Assembly (NCBI GenBank): GCA_015521385.1
Contig: WAOH01000111.1
Coordinates: 1 to 8,908, forward strand
Source: Thermoproteota archaeon
GTDB lineage: Archaea; Korarchaeota; Korarchaeia; Korarchaeales; Korarchaeaceae
Reading direction: 5' to 3'
Length of the DNA: 8,908 nt
The notes under the pieces were generated by a model. The model was not told where the DNA came from and made no database searches. It worked only from the letters and a program-made list of their open reading frames with translations. The translations under genes and the position numbers were made by a program. Numbering within the stretch: position 1 is the first letter of the stretch; each line of letters opens with the position of its first letter. Shown piece after piece: positions 4,354 to 8,908 of the stretch.

Positions 4354-7122
4354 CTAGCCCTTCCACACGTAGCTCCCGGAGAAGGGAACCTGGTAGCTCT
4401 CCACCCCACCGCGTCCCTTGAAGAACACGTTGAGGGTGAACGAGCTCAGCTCGCGGCTCAGGTGCAGCGTGAACGTACCGTCCGGGCTGATTACCACGGC
4501 GTCACCCGTCTCCGCCACCACCACCTGCACGAACTCCCACTCGTTCTGAGGCCTGAACTCCGTTCCATCGTCCCACACGAGCCTTCCGGTCACGGTTGTT
4601 CCTGATACCTGCACATCATCGAACCTGAGCGTCCCAACCCTGGCATTTACCCTCACGGTGTATCCGTCAGTCCTCACGAGTTCTATCGTCACGTTGTTCC
4701 CAATGAGGGACATGGCCTCGCCGGGATGCTCCAGCAGATCATAGAGCGGGAAGAACTGCAGTCCCTTACCCCCGCTGGTGTCCACGTAGGTCTTGTTCTC
4801 CACCTCGTTGTACACCATCGGCAGGCCCGTCACGTAGGTGGAGCCGTTCCAGTACTTAGCGTACTTGGAGACGATTATGTAGGTCCCGCTCAGGTTGCCC
4901 GGGAGTTCAACGTCGAGCCACCCGCCGAGTATCACCCTGGTGTTGTAGTTCGCACTGGCGGTGGTCTCGGTGGTGGCGTTCGGGTTCCTCACGAGGCGCA
5001 GGGTCACCTCAGAGGTGAGGTTGTCGGAGGTCAGGGTTATGGTCGTGTTGGACGGGAAGTATTCCTCCTTGGATGCCGTGACCAGCCAGGTCCCCTCATC
5101 GGAGGACAGGTAAGCGGTACCATTCGCGTCGGTGTAGGAGAAGGCGCCCATGCCATCCGACTCCCTGATCATAGTCACGTACGCCTGGTCTATCGGTCCC
5201 GAGGTCTCGTTATCCACGACATGCACCGTGAGCACTCCCTCAGCCCTCTGGAGCCTCATCTCGTAGATCCCGGAGTGGTCTATGAGTATGGTCTCGTTCC
5301 TCGGCAGGTAACCTTCCTTGTAGGTGTAAACCCAGTAGAGCCCGGGGTCTATTGGGTGATCTGGCTGCCACATTCCCGTCCCGTCAGTGGTACCCTCCAA
5401 CCTGACGTCTGGGGAGCCTATCACGACGGTCGCGCCGGGGATAACGTCGCTCGTCTCGTTATCGAGGACCTTTATCACGGGCGTGACCTTGTGATCTGGT
5501 TCGGTGAACATCACTATCGCGTCCGAGTAGAGGAGGTTGTTGTAGGAGAGGAGCGCTATGCCGCTGAAGTCTCTGCCGTTCAGGTCGACGGTCCCCTCGA
5601 AGACGTAGACATTGTGGAACTGGTGGCGACACCCGCATCCCCATCCGTGCCCGCTATCCACCAGGTGGCCCGGCAGCTCGTACTCGTCGGAGACGGTGAA
5701 CTTGAAGAGAGAGCCGGCGTACGAATGCCATATCATCTCGTCTATGTCCCTCTCCTTCTCGAACGATGAGATGACTAGGAGCTTCGCCTTCGTGAAGTTG
5801 TTCTCCCAAACGATATTCGGATCCACCCAGAGCTTCACGTGGTACCTCTTGGGCCCGACCATCTCGATGGTGTAGTTCAGGATGGTAGGCCTCAGGACCG
5901 GGCCGTAGACGATCTTCCTCTCCATGCCATCGGTGGTGTTGAGGGATGCGATGAACACCGGGAGGTCCTCATTGTTGAAGAGCACGTCCTCCACGCTAGC
6001 CGAAGCAGTGGCCTCGACGCTCCTGTGGTAGAAGGTCAGGTGATCCGTCACGCTGTCTGAAGCTATCTCCCTGACGGGGGCGTCGTCCAGGCTGGGATAG
6101 ACGAAGGAGTCCTTGTACACGAGATCGTTGGAGAAGAGGAACCAGCGGAAGTAGTGATGCCACCACCTCCATCCCCAGGTGGTGATGTTGGAGTAGAAGT
6201 ACCTGAACATGTGGCCCTCGTCGGTATCCCAGAACCTCTTCCTCTCATAGGCTACGCTACCGTACCTGTAGACGGGGCACGGGGTGAGCATCATCGAGAT
6301 CCTGGTTGTGGTGGGGTTGCAGTGGCAGTAATTCATCGCCTCCTCGTGCGTCAGGAACCTGTTCGAGGTGACGTTGAAGTAGAAGAAAGCGAAGCTGTAG
6401 GTTATCCCGTTGACGTTGAGGTGGGGGAAGAACCCGGATACCACGTCACCGGATGAGCAGCCACCGCAGTGCCCGCAGTGCCCGAAGAGATGGAACCTCT
6501 CCGTACGGAGGAGCTCCCACCTACCGTAATTGTTGAACCACACCGAGACGTTGGCGTACCTGCCACCGCAGCACCCTCCCTCTCCCACGTCAGCCGTTAT
6601 CTTGAACGGTCCGCACACGTTTCCGAAGCACTGGCTGACATTGAAGGTGGCGAAGGTCGGGGCAGCCTTTAGCAGGGAGTATCCCACGGCGTAGGCCCTG
6701 AAGGGCTCGCCATTGAGGACATGATCCTCCCATCCCGGTCTGAAGAGGAACTCGTACTTGTTGTAGAGGTGCCTTATGTAATTGGAGTTTATCGCTCCGA
6801 TGAAGGCCTTGGCGGTAACTGGGATGTCCATGTCCCTCGCATCCCATCCACAATAGTTTGCTCTCAGACCGGACTCCACGTCAAATCTAAGGCCGCGCAG
6901 GTGTATGGAGAGGTCCACATCGAGGGTCTTGCTGCACTGGCAGGCCGGCGAAGCTGGGCAGCCGATATCGCCCTCATGAGCCTCGTAGGTGAAGATGCTC
7001 CAGAATGGGTGCAATGGGTTGCTGTATACCGGCACAATCGGGACTATAAGAGTCGCTAGAACCGCGATGAGTATAATCTTTTTCCAGAATATCCCTTCCA
7101 ACTTTCTCCTCGGGGCTTTCAT
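4354..7122 (-). CDS. Large secreted Cys-rich protein with two tandem carboxypeptidase-regulatory-like domains (922 aa)
   Basis: I recognise no named family for the first 540 residues. A Sec-type signal peptide is clear: basic n-region (MKAPRRK...KK), hydrophobic core (about 16-32), then a polar mature part. Residues 55-282 hold 14 cysteines, including CPASPACQC, CC at 184-185 and HCGHCGGC (215-222); a CGC (496-498) brings the total to 16, enough for eight disulfides. An aromatic patch (315-333) has five Trp. Residues about 548-624 and 629-711 are two successive beta domains of the CarboxypepD_reg/transthyretin-like type, both opening V-x-D-N-E-T-S. Eighteen N-X-S/T sequons suit a glycosylated surface protein. 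There is no C-terminal membrane anchor. ATG 7122 is chosen because GGAG lies six bases before it and the longer forms (ATG 7128, ATG 7170) give an overlong n-region; 7170 remains possible (938 aa). As first gene of the packed block it probably builds or caps the same surface structure; that role is inferred. Confidence 0.85.
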   Translation of the reverse strand: MKAPRRKLEGIFWKKIILIAVLATLIVPIVPVYSNPLHPFWSIFTYEAHEGDIGCPASPACQCSKTLDVDLSIHLRGLRFDVESGLRANYCGWDARDMDIPVTAKAFIGAINSNYIRHLYNKYEFLFRPGWEDHVLNGEPFRAYAVGYSLLKAAPTFATFNVSQCFGNVCGPFKITADVGEGGCCGGRYANVSVWFNNYGRWELLRTERFHLFGHCGHCGGCSSGDVVSGFFPHLNVNGITYSFAFFYFNVTSNRFLTHEEAMNYCHCNPTTTRISMMLTPCPVYRYGSVAYERKRFWDTDEGHMFRYFYSNITTWGWRWWHHYFRWFLFSNDLVYKDSFVYPSLDDAPVREIASDSVTDHLTFYHRSVEATASASVEDVLFNNEDLPVFIASLNTTDGMERKIVYGPVLRPTILNYTIEMVGPKRYHVKLWVDPNIVWENNFTKAKLLVISSFEKERDIDEMIWHSYAGSLFKFTVSDEYELPGHLVDSGHGWGCGCRHQFHNVYVFEGTVDLNGRDFSGIALLSYNNLLYSDAIVMFTEPDHKVTPVIKVLDNETSDVIPGATVVIGSPDVRLEGTTDGTGMWQPDHPIDPGLYWVYTYKEGYLPRNETILIDHSGIYEMRLQRAEGVLTVHVVDNETSGPIDQAYVTMIRESDGMGAFSYTDANGTAYLSSDEGTWLVTASKEEYFPSNTTITLTSDNLTSEVTLRLVRNPNATTETTASANYNTRVILGGWLDVELPGNLSGTYIIVSKYAKYWNGSTYVTGLPMVYNEVENKTYVDTSGGKGLQFFPLYDLLEHPGEAMSLIGNNVTIELVRTDGYTVRVNARVGTLRFDDVQVSGTTVTGRLVWDDGTEFRPQNEWEFVQVVVAETGDAVVISPDGTFTLHLSRELSSFTLNVFFKGRGGVESYQVPFSGSYVWKG

Positions 7123-7154
7123 TCTCATCTCCACGCTCGTGCGCCCAGTAACTC

Positions 7155-7161
7155 TTATTAA
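7155..7161 (-). promoter_or_regulatory. Candidate TATA box of the Cys-rich protein operon
   Basis: The minus strand reads GGTTAATAAG here. Placing transcription about 26 bases downstream gives a start near 7132, only a few bases before ATG 7128 and ATG 7122. This supports a short-leader transcript and the shorter protein form, and it suggests the operon has its own promoter after the terminator of the preceding gene. Confidence 0.4.
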
Positions 7162-7212
7162 CCTTCTCATACGGTATTTTGCTTCAAAATCACAGAAGAT
7201 ACCCTCACAATG

Positions 7213-7248
7213 AAAAAAATGTCGATCAGCTAGGTCCCCCTACCCTAG
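7213..7248 (-). terminator. Hairpin plus T7 terminator-like element after the first LamG gene
   Basis: At the stop codon of the 381-aa gene the minus strand forms a stem CTAGGGT/ACCTAG (7230-7248, one bulged G), followed ten bases later by seven T in a row (7213-7219). The T tract alone is a reasonable archaeal terminator. It separates the 381-aa gene from the downstream operon, at least in part. Confidence 0.5.
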
Positions 7249-8390
7249 CCGGGGAGCAGCTTTTGCGGGGCGCTGGAGGTGAACACCACGCCCAGATCAG
7301 TCACCAGATCGATCCTAGTTATCACGTTGGGCAATCTATCGAACGAGAAGTACAGGTACGGCGCTCCGGGATCGAATATCGCGTTGGCAGCCAGTGCTCT
7401 CACCGCGCTGGGCTCGAGGTATCGCTTGGCCACGTAAAGGTCGTCGAAGGCGGCCACCTCGGCCTTCTCATACTGCTGGTGGGGTAGCTCTATGTAGGAA
7501 ACGCTGAGTGGGGAGGGCTGATCCTCGATGTCGACCAGCCTGCCGTTCACATAGAAGAACAGGTGCGTTCCGTTACTCACGGCGCAGTAATGGTTCCAAT
7601 CGGTGGCGTTGACGTAATCGTCCCCCTGCACCAAGTCAGTGCCTGCTATCCTCAGGAATACCTTAGGATGGTACTCGGCACCGTCGAAGTTCGGGTCTAC
7701 CATCACTTGGATGGAATCCATGTCCAAGACGGTCCATGGGCTGCCCCAGTTCTTGTGATCCACTATCCTGAGCCATAGACAGGCCGTCCAGTTCTCTCCC
7801 GTCGAGAGACCTGTGTTCACCCTGGGTCTTGTGATGGCGGAGAGGTTCCTGTAGAGGGCGTAGCCATCAGCCCCGAAGTCCAGCCAGCTGGTGTTCAAGA
7901 ACCGCTCGTCGGGGAAGTACAGATCGGGATCGGTGTCGGAGGGGATGGGGACCTGTAGCAGGGTCGAAGAACCGCTCTCCATCTGTTTCAGGTTATAGAG
8001 GATCCTCCAATGCCCCATCTGCTCTAGATTCAACCTCACCCTGACGTTGGGCGCGAGAAGGAGGCCCTCGGAGTAATAGTGAGGTCGCAGAGTACCGTTG
8101 ACTATGGCTACGAGGTCCTCCACCGGTAGACGGAAGCTAGGCACCCTAGACCCGTTCACATACACGTAGATGTACCTTATGCTGGTGTTAGTACCTAGGT
8201 TCCTGAGGATGACGTCGTATCTCCCCCTCCACGTTATCTCGGCGTTCTCCTTCGCTCTCTCCCTCTCGAGAGCCAGGATCTTCTGGACGTTGTTTGACAG
8301 GGAGATGAAATCTGCCTGTATCTGTACGACGAGCCCTATCATCAGCAGTATTATGATGGCGAAGAACAGCAGAGCTATGGCGCTCTCCAA
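7245..8390 (-). CDS. Second pilin-like protein with a LamG/concanavalin-like lectin domain (381 aa)
   Basis: This is a full-length paralogue of the 382-aa protein at 3196-4344, with key motifs at the same residue numbers: M-E-S-A-I start, hydrophobic helix 4-23, LERERAKE (41-48), RYIYVYVNGSR (72-82), and tail FSF (348-350) and VTDLGVVF (363-370). The LamG domain (about 175-325) shows ACLW (203-206), TDWNHYC (263-269), FFYVNGRLVD (278-287) and FDDLYVAKRYLEPSAVR (315-331). C204 and C269 are its only two cysteines and match the pair in the paralogue. The middle part (about 90-165) differs most, so the binding surface may have diverged. The start is TTG; an in-frame TAA lies two codons before it, so no classical prepilin leader can exist. 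A purine-rich GAAGGGGG lies eight bases upstream. It is the first minus-strand gene and diverges from a secreted-protein gene. A glycan- or protein-binding filament subunit is inferred. Confidence 0.87.
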   Translation of the reverse strand: MESAIALLFFAIIILLMIGLVVQIQADFISLSNNVQKILALERERAKENAEITWRGRYDVILRNLGTNTSIRYIYVYVNGSRVPSFRLPVEDLVAIVNGTLRPHYYSEGLLLAPNVRVRLNLEQMGHWRILYNLKQMESGSSTLLQVPIPSDTDPDLYFPDERFLNTSWLDFGADGYALYRNLSAITRPRVNTGLSTGENWTACLWLRIVDHKNWGSPWTVLDMDSIQVMVDPNFDGAEYHPKVFLRIAGTDLVQGDDYVNATDWNHYCAVSNGTHLFFYVNGRLVDIEDQPSPLSVSYIELPHQQYEKAEVAAFDDLYVAKRYLEPSAVRALAANAIFDPGAPYLYFSFDRLPNVITRIDLVTDLGVVFTSSAPQKLLPG

Positions 8391-8414
8391 TTTTTAAGCC
8401 CCCTTCCCTAGGAG

Positions 8415-8428
8415 GGAGGTGATCCTCC
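8415..8428 (-). promoter_or_regulatory. Small hairpin with 16S 3'-end-like sequence upstream of the LamG gene
   Basis: The minus strand reads GGAGG-ATCA-CCTCC, a 5-bp stem with a 4-base loop. The part GGATCACCTCC (8415-8425) equals the conserved 3' end of 16S rRNA, that is, the anti-Shine-Dalgarno sequence. If transcribed, it could pair with the purine-rich ribosome site further down. It lies inside the transcript only if the promoter is upstream of 8430. Confidence 0.3.
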
Positions 8429-8436
8429 AATATATC
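8428..8436 (-). promoter_or_regulatory. Candidate TATA box of the 381-aa LamG gene
   Basis: GATATATTG on the minus strand would place the transcript start near 8406, giving a leader of about 16 bases that holds the GAAGGGGG ribosome site. A second candidate, AATTTTTAG near 8471-8479, would give a leader of about 60 bases. The nearer one fits the short-leader style of the other promoters here. Confidence 0.35.
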
Positions 8437-8517
8437 CCTAACTTACAATTCTTTCTGTTCTCCACCTCCACTAAAAATTGGATGGGTTGTGATAGGAACG
8501 CGGCCTTCGATGTTTTA

Positions 8518-8527
8518 CCCTTTTAAG
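8518..8527 (+). promoter_or_regulatory. Candidate TATA box of the divergent secreted-protein gene
   Basis: CCCTTTTAAG on the plus strand lies about 28 bases before ATG 8553. The predicted transcript start falls at or within a few bases of that ATG, so the mRNA would be leaderless. No ribosome binding site is seen before the ATG, which agrees. Confidence 0.45.
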
Positions 8528-8552
8528 CACTATACACATCACATGAGCGAAG

Positions 8553-8908
8553 ATGAAAATTCCATCCTCGCGTGCGAAGCTGGGGCTGGTGATCCTGCTG
8601 GCCATTCTCTCCATCTCACTGGTTAAGGGCGCGGCCACTGAGGGATGGATCACCTCGGTCACCACGGAGGAGAGTCCCCTGAACGAGACGGCAGTTAGGG
8701 TTACCGTTGAGGTGGGCGTCAAGGTCCAATTCGATTCCCCCGGCTACTACGTGGTGCTAGTGAGGGATGATTCAACTAGCGATTACGTAGCTGAATCGAT
8801 CAGATACTCAGTCGGAGCCATTTCCGAGGAGAAGACGGTAACCCTCCACTTCGAAAGGCCCACCGACCCCGGATCGTATTCCTACACGGTCATCCTGAAG
8901 ATGAAGGA
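8553..8908 (+). CDS. Secreted surface protein, N-terminal part only (cut by the right edge)
   Basis: The reading frame is open from ATG 8553 to the end of the window (118 full codons), with no stop. It begins with a classical signal peptide: basic n-region MKIPSSRAK, hydrophobic core LGLVILLAILSISLV (10-24), then a likely cleavage near KGAATEG (25-31). The mature part is beta-rich (VRVTVEVGVKV, YYVVLV, KTVTLHF, YSYTVILKM) with one sequon at N44, which resembles Ig-like or CARDB-like domains of archaeal surface proteins; no specific family is recognised. ATG 8543 is in another frame and stops after 27 codons. The gene diverges from the pilin-like locus and shares its intergenic region, so co-regulation is possible. 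Its function is unknown. Confidence 0.75.
   Translation, partial: MKIPSSRAKLGLVILLAILSISLVKGAATEGWITSVTTEESPLNETAVRVTVEVGVKVQFDSPGYYVVLVRDDSTSDYVAESIRYSVGAISEEKTVTLHFERPTDPGSYSYTVILKMK

Larger units (their letters stand above)
8386..8482. repeat. 11-bp perfect inverted repeat framing the divergent intergenic region
   Basis: TCCAATTTTTA at 8386-8396 recurs as its exact reverse complement TAAAAATTGGA at 8472-8482. The left copy covers the TTG start of the LamG gene; the right copy lies upstream of the plus-strand promoter. The arms are 75 bases apart. They could be operator half-sites controlling both divergent genes, or chance in AT-rich DNA. Confidence 0.4.

Noticed and set aside
4726..5769. 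347-codon open frame on the plus strand
   Set aside because: It lies wholly antisense inside the Cys-rich secreted protein gene, whose signal peptide and domains are clear. The plus-strand product is rich in Val, Gly, His and Arg, as expected of a shadow frame, with no recognisable motif.
4354..7122. Enzyme or zinc-finger assignment for the CxxCxxC and Cys/His motifs
   Set aside because: The protein is secreted and the spacings match no metal-site signature I can name; disulfides are at least as likely, so no activity is assigned.
8419..8526. 35-codon plus-strand frame starting GTG within GGAGGTGATCC
   Set aside because: The start codon lies inside the ribosome-site-like sequence, so it cannot be served by it. 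The frame ends in the TATA-like box of the next gene and the product has no signal or motif.
8543..8626. 27-codon plus-strand frame beginning at ATG 8543
   Set aside because: It overlaps the signal-peptide gene in another frame and gives an unremarkable peptide; probably chance.
1..8908. CRISPR array, tRNA, rRNA or insertion sequence
   Set aside because: No regularly spaced repeats, no cloverleaf-like or rRNA-like sequence, and no transposase frame or terminal inverted repeats with target duplications were seen.

Overview
The window looks like a piece of an archaeal genome, probably a thermophile. The signs are: an ATPase whose boxes fit the archaeal type IV pilus/archaellum family; surface proteins rich in N-glycosylation sequons; TATA-like boxes placed for short or absent leaders; GGAGGTGA-type ribosome binding sites; oligo-T stretches where terminators are expected; Arg codons dominated by AGG/AGA; and many TTG/GTG starts. 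A deep TACK-type lineage (for example Korarchaeota) is a guess from style only.

Seven genes on the minus strand, read from right to left, fill almost the whole window: a pilin-like protein with a LamG-type lectin domain (7245-8390); a large Cys-rich secreted protein with two tandem carboxypeptidase-regulatory-like beta domains (4354-7122); a second LamG-bearing paralogue (3196-4344); a GspE/VirB11-type secretion ATPase (1617-3185); a small pilin-like protein (1241-1612); then, after a 256-base AT-rich gap with its own promoter signals, two more short pilin-like proteins (553-984 and 34-540). The block from the Cys-rich protein to the first small pilin is tightly packed (gaps of 4 to 10 bases, ribosome sites overlapping or adjoining upstream stop codons), so it is almost certainly one operon. 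The first LamG gene is separated from it by a hairpin plus T7 terminator-like element and a new promoter. A divergent plus-strand gene for a secreted protein starts at 8553 and runs off the right edge.

Together this looks like a locus for an extracellular filament or surface complex: one assembly ATPase, three small pilin-like candidates and two large lectin-bearing pilin-like proteins (adhesive or tip subunits), plus a large secreted, glycosylated, probably disulfide-rich partner. The membrane platform protein (PilC/TadC/FlaJ type) and prepilin peptidase expected for such a system are not in the window.

The most striking feature is that all five pilin-like proteins begin directly with the hydrophobic helix, lack the basic prepilin leader, and start with TTG or GTG; in four of them an in-frame stop 0 to 4 codons upstream rules out a longer leader. 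Two share the start M-[E/Q]-[V/I]-T-[L/V]-E, which after Met removal places Glu at position 5, as in mature type IV pilins. The last two genes are joined by a hairpin in which the stop codon UAA of one is paired with the start codon UUG of the next.
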